From Bin87 sp963663945 (GTDB taxonomy: Bacteria; Chloroflexota; Dehalococcoidia; Lucifugimonadales; UBA3495), in the NCBI GenBank assembly GCA_963663945.1, contig OY760687.1:744001-808000 (forward strand): a stretch of 64,000 bases of DNA, read 5' to 3'. The notes beneath the pieces were generated by a model. It searched no databases. It was not told the origin of the DNA and worked only from the letters and a program-made list of their open reading frames with translations. The translations under genes were made by a program, and so were the position numbers. Shown here piece after piece: positions 28,334 through 36,372 of the stretch; position 1 is the first letter of the stretch; each line of letters opens with the position of its first letter.

Positions 28334-28963
28334 GTGAACTTCTTCCGGCCATCGTTCAAGTTCATCGATAAGATCCGGGACGGCGCTACCACCGTCAAGC
28401 GTTACAGTCCGCCCACCACACCCTGCGACCGGCTGACCGGGCACGACGCAACCGGCAATGAGCTGAAGGCTGAGTTGAACGAGTATCGGTCCGGTTTGGA
28501 CCCGGTGCTGCTGCTGCACAGCATTCGGGAAGCCCAGTCTGCCCTGGTGGCAACAGCGGCTCCGAAAGTGCGGGAAACGCCAAGCGGTGAAAGTCTCGAA
28601 TGGTTCCTGGCCAAACTGCCCAGTCAGTGGCGGCAGGGCGAGGTACGCCCTACCCACATGGTGAAAGTGCGGGCGCCGCGGCACTGGCGAACCCGCAAGG
28701 ATCCCTTCGAAGGGGTGTGGGCAGATGTGCTGGCTTGGTTGCAGGCCGAGCCGGATGCAACCGGCAAGGCGCTGATGGGACGGCTGCGGATTGAACACCT
28801 GGACCGGTTCAGCGAGGCTCAGTTGCGAACCATGCAGCGCCGGCTGAACAAGTGGCGCGGCATCATGGCCAAAGAGCTGGTGTACGCCGGGACTGCTGCA
28901 GCATCAACGGCACCCAACGGATCCCCGGGAATGCCGCTGGTGGGAACGGATCCCAGGTGCTAA
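28334..28963 (+). pseudogene. Truncated copy of the 33.3-kb DDE transposase (C-terminal part)
   Basis: From NFFRPSFKFIDKIRDGATTV to the stop the frame is nearly the same as the C-terminal ~210 residues of the transposase at 33298-34845. It ends with the module HWRTRKDPFEGVW...AQLRTMQRRLNKWRG. The catalytic core is missing. Directly in front (28301-28331) lies a sequence like that element's own right end (GGTTCGGTAACATTTCTC, GAGGCAACA). An element end has therefore been joined to the middle of another copy's gene by deletion or rearrangement. The shared right-end sequence recurs after the stop and reaches ~29022. Confidence 0.8.
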
Positions 28964-29226
28964 AGTTTCGGTAACATTCTCCGGTGAGGCAACAGGCCGG
29001 CATTCCTTGTTGTCGTTAATCAGTTAGCCTGATTGCACAGCAATATTCGGGAATCGCTGCTCTCCCGTCAGGCTGCCAATTACTCATCCATCAATTCAAA
29101 GATGTTGGGTTACTAGCCCGGGACTACCAGGGAGAGGCCACAGCCTAATTCGTGCCCCGCCCGCCGCCGGTAACCACCACCATTCCTTGCGGCGACGGGT
29201 GTTTGGCCAAGACAGGAGGGCCGTAC
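28964..29226. other. IS right end and short intergenic spacer
   Basis: The first ~60 bases repeat the right end of the 33.3-kb element (AGTTTCGGTAACATTCTCC ... GGCATTCCTTGTTGTCG). The rest, to the thiolase ribosome-binding site, shows nothing. Confidence 0.5.
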
Positions 29227-30363
29227 ATGAGCACCTTGAAGGACAAATGCGCTATCGTTGGCGTGGGAGAGACGGTCTACAACCGGGACTCCGGCAGGAC
29301 CGAGTTGAACATGGCCGTGGAGGCGGCCAACCGCGCCATCGCCGACGCGGGTCTCGTTCCCCAGGATATTGACGGCATCGTGAAGTTTACCGCCGACTCC
29401 ACACCCCAGGGGGAATTGGCCGCCTGCCTGGGTATTCCCTACCTGCGGTACTACGGCGAATTGGGCCCGCTGGGCGGGGCCGCCTGCGGCCTGGTCATAC
29501 AGTCGGCGATGGCCGTTGCCCAGGGCGTGGTCAACAACGTGCTGGTGTATCGTTCGGTCAACGGCCGCTCCGGGCAACGCTACGGCTCCGGCACCGTCAC
29601 CACCCGCCGGGGCCTGGGCAGCTCCGCATTCACCGAGCCTTACGGCCTGTTGGTGCCGGGGCAATCCAGCGCACTACGGGCGCGTCGCCACATGCACGAG
29701 TTCGGCACCAAGATGGAACATTTTGGCGCGGTGGCGGTGGCTTTCCGAAATAACGCGTGTCTCAACCCCAAGGCCATCATGCACGGGCGGCCCATCACCA
29801 TGGAGGACTACCTGACCTCCAGAATGTTCTTCGACCCACTGCACATACTGGACTGCGCGCTGGAGGCCGACGGGGCCAACGCTTTCGTCATCACCTCGTC
29901 GGAAAGGGCGGCCAACCTGAAACAGCCGCCGGTGTACATAACCAGCGCTGCCCAAACGCTGCTGGCCGGTATGGACGGGCACGGGCGTTCCTGGGACGAA
30001 AGCGGCGGAGCCCTGCTGGCCCCCGAGTTGTTCGGTGAGGCCGGGGTCACCCCGCAGGACATTGACGTGGTCGGCTTCTATGACCATTTCAGCCCGGTGA
30101 TTATCACCAAGCTGGAGGACTACGGTTTCTGCCAGCGCGGCGAGGGCGGGCCCTTCGTCGAGAGGGGCAGGATTGAAGTGGGCGGAGAACTGCCGGTCAA
30201 CACTTCCGGCGGGCATCTATCCGAGGCCTACCTTCAGGGCATGAACCAGATCATCGAAGTGGTGCGTCAGTTGCGGGGACAGTCGCCGGCCCAGGTGGAG
30301 GGCGCGGAGTTGGGTCTGGTTGACAGCGGCGACGGCTCGGGTGCCCTGATACTGAGGAGGTGA
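29227..30363 (+). CDS. Thiolase-like acyl-CoA enzyme (SCP2/lipid-transfer type)
   Basis: A 378-residue thiolase-fold protein of the SCP2-thiolase/Ltp group, which acts on acyl-CoA thioesters by thiolysis or retro-aldol cleavage. The ATG at 29227 has AGGAGGG seven bases upstream. Seen: AIVGVGETVYNRDSGRTELN at the N-terminus, GGAACGLVIQSAMAVAQGVV near residue 85, DGANAFVITSSERAANL, IDVVGFYDHFSPVIITKLED, and the conserved NTSGGHLSEAYLQGMNQIIE with the catalytic-type His. A DUF35 protein starts 7 bases after its stop. This pairing is characteristic of Ltp2-DUF35 aldolases and related thiolases in steroid and branched acyl-CoA breakdown. The substrate is unknown. Confidence 0.85.
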   Translation: MSTLKDKCAIVGVGETVYNRDSGRTELNMAVEAANRAIADAGLVPQDIDGIVKFTADSTPQGELAACLGIPYLRYYGELGPLGGAACGLVIQSAMAVAQGVVNNVLVYRSVNGRSGQRYGSGTVTTRRGLGSSAFTEPYGLLVPGQSSALRARRHMHEFGTKMEHFGAVAVAFRNNACLNPKAIMHGRPITMEDYLTSRMFFDPLHILDCALEADGANAFVITSSERAANLKQPPVYITSAAQTLLAGMDGHGRSWDESGGALLAPELFGEAGVTPQDIDVVGFYDHFSPVIITKLEDYGFCQRGEGGPFVERGRIEVGGELPVNTSGGHLSEAYLQGMNQIIEVVRQLRGQSPAQVEGAELGLVDSGDGSGALILRR

Positions 30364-30370
30364 GTCAGCT

Positions 30371-30784
30371 GTGACTACCGCTAATTTTCCCCTGCCGGTG
30401 CCCAACCTGGACAACCAGGAATTCTGGGACCAGTGCCGGCAGCACCAGCTGGTGCTGCGGCGTTGCCTGGACTGCCGTTCCTTCTGCCATCCGCCAAGAC
30501 CCAACTGCCCGGAGTGCGCTTCGTCCAACCTGGAATGGGTGGAGTCGCCGGGGAAGGGTAAGGTCTACACCTATGTCATAACCCGCCAGCCGGTGAACCC
30601 GGCCTTCCGGGAGCGTCTCCCTTGGGGCGTGGTGGAAGTTGAGCTGGAGGAGGGGGTCCACCTTATCAGCAATCTGGTGGACTGTGACGCGGACGACATC
30701 GAGATCGGCATGGAAGTGGAGGTAATCTTTGAGGCGGTCAACGACGAGATAACCCTGCCCAAGTTCAGGAGAGTCGGACAGTAG
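30371..30784 (+). CDS. DUF35 zinc-ribbon/OB-fold partner of the thiolase
   Basis: A 137-residue acyl-CoA-associated OB-fold protein. The GTG start at 30371 has GGAGGTGA overlapping the thiolase stop. An N-terminal rubredoxin-like zinc ribbon shows two CxxC pairs (RRCLDCRSFCHPPRPNCPEC). The OB fold follows (WVESPGKGKVYTYVITRQPV...GVVEVELEEGVHLISNLVDC, then IEIGMEVEVIF). In characterised pairs this subunit binds the acyl-CoA and is needed for thiolase or aldolase activity. The tight spacing indicates one operon. Confidence 0.88.
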   Translation: MTTANFPLPVPNLDNQEFWDQCRQHQLVLRRCLDCRSFCHPPRPNCPECASSNLEWVESPGKGKVYTYVITRQPVNPAFRERLPWGVVEVELEEGVHLISNLVDCDADDIEIGMEVEVIFEAVNDEITLPKFRRVGQ

Positions 30785-30870
30785 CCATGTCCCCGTAGGG
30801 TTGCCCTGACTTTCTCTCCGTCACAGTGTCAGTTCGGCGGGAATCAGGCGGCGGTTCTTGGCGTCGGCAG

Positions 30871-30991
30871 CTAGTGGTCCGAAATCTTTGAAATGATGAG
30901 TTGCTGGCTTCGTCCTGGTTACCCAGCGAAGTCGGTCTAAAGCAAGGCGTGAAGACGGATTCCCATCATTTCAAAGCGGTTGGTCTACTAG
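30871..30991. repeat. MITE-like element with terminal inverted repeats
   Basis: A 121-base unit whose ends are imperfect ~30-base inverted repeats: CTAGTGGTCC...CTTTGAAATGATG at the left (30871-30898) and CATCATTTCAAAG...GGTCTACTAG at the right (30964-30991), with a 13-bp perfect inner core. The middle has no coding frame and resembles an internally deleted IS. It inserted into, or next to, the 3' part of the gene at 30966-31346. Confidence 0.55.
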
Positions 30992-31346
30992 TGGCGATGT
31001 CTATCTCCACGCCGTTGTCCGTCATCACGGTCCTGCGTTGCGATTCACGGCTTTCCTGCAACGCGCTTTGCACATCGCGGAGATACATCCCCACCTTTTC
31101 AGGGTGCGACAACGCTTCTTCAAGTTCCAGTGCTTCCGGCTCCATTTTCAGCAAGGAGTAGGAGGTATCGGCCAGCGCGATGGCGTCGGACAACCTGCTC
31201 CACTGACGCGCTAGGTTGCCATTGCCCGGCTCAGCATTGGGATCGCTCTTGGTGTCGGCAATCTCGGACATGACCGCGAGGACATCGCGCACATTGTATT
31301 TACCCGTGATACGGTACAACTCCTCAGCGTGGTAAGCCGCTTGCAA
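30966..31346 (-). pseudogene. Gene fragment of unknown function, 3' end supplied by a MITE
   Basis: A minus-strand frame of 126 residues with a protein-like pattern (AAYHAEELYRITGKYNVRDV, LARQWSRLSDAIALADTSYS, LEEALSHPEKVGMYLRDVQS). It opens only at a TTG after an in-frame TAG, so the true start is probably lost. Its last eight codons (TSRPTALK) and stop lie in the right arm of the MITE-like repeat, so the original C-terminus has been replaced. No family is recognised. It may still be expressed as a short helical protein. Confidence 0.4.
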
Positions 31347-31570
31347 CGTAGCAAAGCCCTACTTCGGCGTCCCCGCGCCACTGGGGAGGCCATGCTGGCC
31401 CTAGCGGAGACCGGAAACCCCAGGGCGGAACCGGCACCTGCGCGACCGCGGCGGCGATCCCGACTGGCTGATCCGAAGGGCAACCGAGCGGTGGCTCCGG
31501 GTCCGCCAGGAAGGGCAGTCCGCGGAACCGCCGCCGCCGGCGAGTTGACGTTGACGGGAGTGAGAGCCCG

Positions 31571-32918
31571 ATGCTGAACCGGTACCCAACGGAGGAGATC
31601 GTCCCGGCGCTGACCCACCACAACGGCCGGGTAAGGCGCTATGCCGCCATGATGCTGGGCATCGACGGGGGCGACCAACTGGTCGACTTCCTGGTGGACC
31701 TGCTGCAATCGGAGTCGACGCCGGCGCGGCGGGCCGCCGCCCGTGCCCTGGGGATATCCAACCGGCCACTTCCCGACCCGGGCCGGGCCGCGGGGCTAGG
31801 GCCTGCCGCCGTGGACCGGCGGGCGGTGGAGAGCCTGACGGCGGCGCTCCGGGACCCTGATGCCCTGGTGCGGGCCCACGCCGTCGACGCGTTGCGGGCG
31901 TTCTCGGCCCCGGCGTCGCTATCGGCGCTGCTCCCCATGCTCCAGGACCCTGAGGAGGAGGTTCGGTTCGCCGCCGCCCTGGCCGCGGGTGACTTGGGCG
32001 CCCCGCAGTCGCTGCCGGTTCTGCCTGAAGCGCTCCGCCGTGGCCCAACTCACCAGCGGCGACAGGCGGCCGCCAGCCTGGGTACGCTGGAAGATGTCGC
32101 GGCCGTGCCCGCCCTCATGCACGCTCTGGCCGACCCCAGCAAAGCGGTGCGGGAGCGGGCCGCCGTTGCCCTGGGCAGCCTGGGAGACCCCCGGGCCGTC
32201 CCTGCCCTGATCGACGCTCTGGGGGCGCCGAACATCATGGCCGAGGAACGCAGGGGACTGCGGGAGGACCTGGTCAACGCACTGGGCCTTCTTCGGAGAC
32301 CGCAAGGCCGTTCCGGCGTTGATCCAGGCGCTGGATGACTATGAAAAGCACATGCGCAGCGCAGCGCTGTCGTCCCTGGCAAGACTGGGCACTCCCCAGG
32401 CGGAGGAGGCCCTGATCGACCTGGTGGGCAGGAACATATTCCATTCCCGCCCCGATGTTGTCGCTCGAGCAGCCATCCGCAAATTGGGCGGAATGGGCGT
32501 GGTTCGCGCCATGCCCATGCTCAGGCTGGCGATGGAGGAGGGTCAACTGGAATTGGCGCCGGTGTCGGCGCGCGCCCTGCGGCAGCTGGGGGATACCATC
32601 ACCGCCGGCGATATGCTGGCGTGGTTGAGCGGCCCCTGCTCCCGGCGGCGACTGCGGGCAGTTCTGGCCCTCCCCGCGCTGGTTGACCGGGATGCCCTGC
32701 CGCATTTGCTGAATGCTCTGGGCGACGGTGACCTGGCGGTGCGAGCGGCCGCCGCCCGGCAGCTGGGACACTTGGACGACGGAAGCGCCATCCCCATCCT
32801 CACCGAGGCCCTCCAGAGCGAAGGTGAAGCTGAGGAGGTGCGCGAAGCGATCCGCGGCGCGCTGGCTTTCCTGGTCAAAGGCCCAGGGCGTCAGTCTGCG
32901 GCGCCCGAAGCAGGATGA
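31571..32918 (+). pseudogene. HEAT-repeat protein gene with a frameshift
   Basis: Two overlapping frames form one HEAT/PBS-lyase-type repeat protein. The first (31571-32338) has units such as LTAALRDPDALVRAHAVDAL and LMHALADPSKAVRERAAVAL. At ~32290 one extra base breaks the repeat LVNALGLL|GDRKAVPALIQAL, and the second frame continues to 32918 (LLNALGDGDLAVRAAAARQL). Upstream, ~31450-31540 reads GDPDWLIRRATERWLRVRQE in another frame, so the original gene may have begun earlier. Such proteins bind other proteins; the target is unknown. A sequencing error at 32290 cannot be excluded. Confidence 0.7.
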
Positions 32919-33048
32919 ACTCCGGCGCGGTCTTGTAGGGATTGGTCTTCTCCAACGCGCGCGGCCCAGCGGGGATAGTGCGTTGCCGCCTTGCCGTGCA
33001 GACGTGCTGCGCCATGCCGTCGAGCTTTCTGGCGGACACAGCGAGGTT

Positions 33049-33222
33049 CACGTAATGACTATTGCGCGAAGCACCGTGAGTATCAATAACACGGAGGATA
33101 CCGGGAGGATGGATGCCCAAATAATGTCGGGAAAGGCGTTGCAGCGGGTATTTCTGACGACGGTGGCCAGCTCTTACGTTTCATGGCTCGGTTCGCCAGG
33201 AGGAACAGGGAACCCGCGCATT
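33049..33222 (+). repeat. Dispersed repeat copy B with embedded short ORF
   Basis: TCACGTAATG, 24 bases containing GCGAAGCACCG, GTATCAATAACACGGA, then a purine-rich GGGAGG and ATGGAT (33111). The short frame (52 codons; ALQRVFL...VSWLGS...TGNPR) aligns with that of copy A. The repeat ends about 75 bases before the transposase start at 33298. Confidence 0.45.
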
Positions 33223-33265
33223 GCCTCAATAAAAAGGTTACTTATAGGAAGTGATTGCCGCACGT

Positions 33266-34904
33266 AGAATGCTACCGAAAAATCGGGAGGCGTTCGTGTG
33301 GCAGGAGGCATGAGCAAGATGGCGAAACAAGAGCTGCTGGCAACGATACGGGACCGCTACCGGGCGTCCTCGAAAAACGACAAGATTCGCATCCTCGATG
33401 AATTCGTGGCGGTAACCGGCCATCACCGCAAGCACGCCATTCGGCTGTTGAGGCGGTCTGACGAAGGTGAAGGCGCACCGCGTCCGGTGCGGGGTCGGCG
33501 CATCTACGATGAGGCGGTGAGAGAGATGGTGATCATGGTCTGGGAAGCTGCCGATCGGATCTGCGGAAAGCGTCTCAAGGCGGCGATGCCCCATCTGGTG
33601 GAGTCCATGGAGCGCCATGGCCATCTGGAGCTCGACCCGGAGGTGCGGAGCCGGTTGCTGTCCGCCAGCGCAGCCACGTTGGATCGGCTGCTGAAACCCA
33701 TTCGTCCCACGGCAGGGAGCCGGCGCCGACCTCGGCGCGGGCGATCCATGGGAAAGCGGGTTCCGGTACGGACCTACAACGACTGGAACGGACCGCCACC
33801 GGGTTTCCTGGAGATCGACCTGGTGGCCCACTGCGGCGGCTCCGTGTCCGGATCATTCATCCACAGCCTGGTTGCCACCGACATCTGCACCGGCTGGACC
33901 GAGGCGGTTCCCCTCTTGGCCCGGGAGCAATCCCTGGTGGTGGAGGGACTGGAAGCCATCTCGCAACAGTTGCCATTCGCCGTTCTGGGCATCGACTCTG
34001 ACAACGACGGCGCGTTCATCAACGAAACGCTGATCAAGTACTGTGCCGACCGTGGCATCGAATTCACCCGGTCGCGACCCTACCGCAAGAACGACCAGGC
34101 TTGGATTGAGCAGAAGAATGGCTCCGTGGTACGCCGTTTCGTCGGCCATGACCGTTACTCGGGTCAGGTTGCCGGACAGACCATGGCCCATCTCTACCAG
34201 GCGGTGCGCCGGTACGTGAACTTCTTCCAGCCCTCGTTCAAGCTCATCGAGAAGATTCGGGACGGCGCCACCACCGTCAAGCGTTACAGTCCGCCCGCCA
34301 CACCTTGCGACCGGCTGATCGGGCACGACGCAACCGGCGATGAGCTGAAGGCTGAGTTGAACGAGTATAGATCCGGTTTGGACCCGGTGCTGCTGCTGCA
34401 CAGTATCCGGGAAGCCCAGTCTGCCCTGGTGGCCACAACGGCTCCGAATGTGCGGGAAACGCCAAGTGGTGAAAGCCTCGAACGGTTCCTGGCCAAGCTG
34501 CTCAGGCTGTGGCGGCAGGGCGAGGTACGCCCCACTCACGTGGTGAAAGTGCGGGCGCCGCGGCACTGGCGCACCCCCAAGGACCCCTTCGAAGGGGTGT
34601 GGGTAGACGTGCTGGCTTGGTTGCAGGCCGAGCCGGATGCAACCGGCAAGGCACTGATGGAACGGTTGCAACTTGAACACCCGGACCGGTTCAGCGAGGG
34701 TCAGTTGCGAACCATGCAGCGCCGGCTGAAAGAGTGGCGCGGCATCATGGCCAAAGAGCTGGTTTACGCCGGGACTGCTGCAGCATCAACAGCACCCAAC
34801 GGGCCGTCGGGAATGGGCCTGGCGGGAACGGATCCCCGGTGCTAAAGTTTCGGTAACATTCTCCGGTGAGGCAACAAGGAGGCATTCCTTATTGTCGTCT
34901 ATCA
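33266..34904 (+). mobile_element. Insertion sequence with a single rve/DDE transposase
   Basis: The element is bounded by inverted repeats: AGAATGCTACCGAAAAAT at the left (33266-33283) and AGTTTCGGTAACATTCT at the right (~34846-34862). The right side goes on into a tail shared with the truncated copy at 28964-29022. That tail ends GGCATTCCTTATTGTCG then TCTATCA at 34904, which is the reverse complement of the IS21 left end. The single gene is 33298-34845. The exact right boundary is uncertain. Confidence 0.7.
33298..34845 (+). CDS. rve-domain DDE transposase (515 aa)
   Basis: A transposase with a helical N-terminal region (KNDKIRILDEFVAVTGHHRK, HAIRLLRR) and an integrase-type catalytic core: FLEIDLVAHCGGSVSGSF (first Asp), VLGIDSDNDGAFINETLIKY (second Asp) and YRKNDQAWIEQKNGSVVRRF (Glu). 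Residues ~425-490 form the module HWRTPKDPFEGVW...GQLRTMQRRLKEWRG, also found near the N-terminus of the IS21 IstA proteins here. The GTG at 33298 has GGGAGG seven bases upstream; ATGs at 33310 and 33319 are alternatives. The frame is intact, so the copy may be active. I do not assign the IS family with confidence. Confidence 0.88.
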   Translation: MAGGMSKMAKQELLATIRDRYRASSKNDKIRILDEFVAVTGHHRKHAIRLLRRSDEGEGAPRPVRGRRIYDEAVREMVIMVWEAADRICGKRLKAAMPHLVESMERHGHLELDPEVRSRLLSASAATLDRLLKPIRPTAGSRRRPRRGRSMGKRVPVRTYNDWNGPPPGFLEIDLVAHCGGSVSGSFIHSLVATDICTGWTEAVPLLAREQSLVVEGLEAISQQLPFAVLGIDSDNDGAFINETLIKYCADRGIEFTRSRPYRKNDQAWIEQKNGSVVRRFVGHDRYSGQVAGQTMAHLYQAVRRYVNFFQPSFKLIEKIRDGATTVKRYSPPATPCDRLIGHDATGDELKAELNEYRSGLDPVLLLHSIREAQSALVATTAPNVRETPSGESLERFLAKLLRLWRQGEVRPTHVVKVRAPRHWRTPKDPFEGVWVDVLAWLQAEPDATGKALMERLQLEHPDRFSEGQLRTMQRRLKEWRGIMAKELVYAGTAAASTAPNGPSGMGLAGTDPRC

Positions 34905-35029
34905 GCTATTCCAGGATGTGATACCGCCTGATAGTATATATTTCCAGCGATTTTAGAATTGGCCAAGGGGATTCAATGCGGCGTGAATATTTGGTTGTCG
35001 GTTCTGACCTAGAAACCACGAGGGGGACC

Positions 35030-35593
35030 ATGTACATCAATGAGGCTTCGCCTCTGGGTACCCCAACAGTTGATTGGTCAAAGTACAGCACTTTCATTTC
35101 CCACAAATCCACAGACCTCCGTCCGGCGCAAGCAGCGATTGGGGTACTGGCGAATGCCGGGTTAGTTGGCTATCTGGATCGATGGGATCCCAACGTCAAC
35201 GGAGATCACCCTGATTTGGAAGACTACCTGCGCGAGGTGATTAGAGAAACGCCCAGCATCCTGACCATCGTGTCTGAGGCGACCAGTACCTCGTGGTGGG
35301 TCCCCTTCGAAATTGGAGTAGCCAGGGAAACTGAGTCTCAAATCGCTACGTTCTTAGTTGTAGATGAGGACGGGCCGACACTAGACTTGCCAAGTTACCT
35401 ACGGAAATGGCCCATCCTAGCAACTGGAACTGAATTACAGAGTTGGTGCTCAAATTTACGGCAGGTACTTCAGGGGCCGCTAAGCACCCGGGCTATCTTT
35501 ATGGAAGGCATGGCCAAAATGTCTGCACAAGATTCCCCAGAAAGAGCGGTCTCACGTTTGGAACGAACGGGGAGAATCAGATTCATCGGATGA
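35030..35593 (+). CDS. TIR-domain protein, candidate immune effector or sensor
   Basis: A protein of 187 residues from the ATG at 35030 (GAGG upstream), or 205 from the ATG at 34976. It has a TIR fold: YSTFISHKSTDLRPAQAAIG (strand A and helix), GLVGYLDRWDP, LEDYLREVIRETPSILTIVS, and SWWVPFEIGVARETESQIAT, in which the Glu after WWVPF matches the NADase glutamate. Bacterial TIR proteins cleave NAD+ or make cyclic ADP-ribose signals in antiviral defence. It ends 16 bases from the end of a convergent membrane-protein gene whose paralogue sits between two other TIR-like genes at 41-42 kb. It differs in sequence from those two. Confidence 0.8.
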   Translation: MYINEASPLGTPTVDWSKYSTFISHKSTDLRPAQAAIGVLANAGLVGYLDRWDPNVNGDHPDLEDYLREVIRETPSILTIVSEATSTSWWVPFEIGVARETESQIATFLVVDEDGPTLDLPSYLRKWPILATGTELQSWCSNLRQVLQGPLSTRAIFMEGMAKMSAQDSPERAVSRLERTGRIRFIG

Positions 35594-35609
35594 GGCACTT
35601 ACCACACCG

Positions 35610-36074
35610 TCAGGCAAAGCACATCAGTACGAACATGATCACTATGGCGACCGCCATACCCGAGTAGAATGGCAACACAGACCACGAACCAAAAGCCGAC
35701 CATTTCTCATTGGTACTTGCGTGGCTTCCAATAACGAACAACGCTGATTGGTCCAACTCCCGACGGTGCAATTGCTTTACAAATTGGTTGTAAGATCGGC
35801 GGAAGGCTTTCTCTTGGGCAAGATACCGAGTGTCAACGAAACAGAGCAGCACGATGGGAACAACGGCAACCCACAAGTAAATGGGTACTTCTGCTCGAGC
35901 CACCAAAACCATAATGGCCGCTACCAAGGTGGCACACCAAGTCTTGGTTAGCGCACTGTTCCGCGCCATCCGAGAGATTACGCCTTGAGTCAACTCCAGG
36001 TGGCATTCAACTCCGGGGCAAGACGGAGTGAGGTGTTCGACTGAATGTTGAACGTCGTCGATATGTTCTTCCAT
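35610..36074 (-). CDS. Small membrane protein, paralogue of the TIR-associated protein at 41256-41723
   Basis: A 154-residue protein with a soluble N-terminus, two close hydrophobic segments (TWCATLVAAIMVLVARAEV and LWVAVVPIVLLCFVDTRYLA), a charged helical stretch (QEKAFRRSYNQFVKQLHRRE) and a third segment (LPFYSGMAVAIVIMFVLMCF). It aligns with the 41-kb protein through HLxLTQGVIxRMAxNS, KxWCxTLVAA and FVxxxHRxEL. The layout resembles SLATT-type pore-forming effectors linked to nucleotide-signal immunity, but this is inferred from shape and context. AGAGGA precedes the ATG. It lies 299 bases after hsdR on the same strand and convergent to a TIR gene. Confidence 0.7.
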   Translation of the reverse strand: MEEHIDDVQHSVEHLTPSCPGVECHLELTQGVISRMARNSALTKTWCATLVAAIMVLVARAEVPIYLWVAVVPIVLLCFVDTRYLAQEKAFRRSYNQFVKQLHRRELDQSALFVIGSHASTNEKWSAFGSWSVLPFYSGMAVAIVIMFVLMCFA

Positions 36075-36372
36075 AATTCCTCTTGGTTTTGAGAACCCGT
36101 GGTGATCCGCCTGTCTTCTCCAGGCTCTTTCGGTTACAGGGCCGCTGCTCGGCTGTTCACGTGTTCAGGCGGCAACATGCTCTTGGCTCAACTCACTACA
36201 GGCACCAGTTCCAACCGGGACGTCGATAGCCGTTCCGTCTGTTCAGAAACTATGGCTGAAAACCCGTTGTGTCTCCCCAATGAATAGCCATCATGGCAAG
36301 GAACCTCGGGCGGCCGTCTCAATGACCTGCACGTACGTAGGACACTGCGCTAGAGGCTCTTGTTGATTTTCA
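36075..36372. other. Intergenic region, no gene seen
   Basis: About 300 bases between the hsdR stop and the membrane-protein start. No gene, clear promoter or terminator is visible. Confidence 0.4.

Noticed and set aside
30871..30991. Inverted-repeat unit as a transcription terminator for the thiolase operon
   Set aside because: The arms are ~30 bases with a ~60-base middle and no T-run, and one arm enters another gene; a MITE-like element explains it better.
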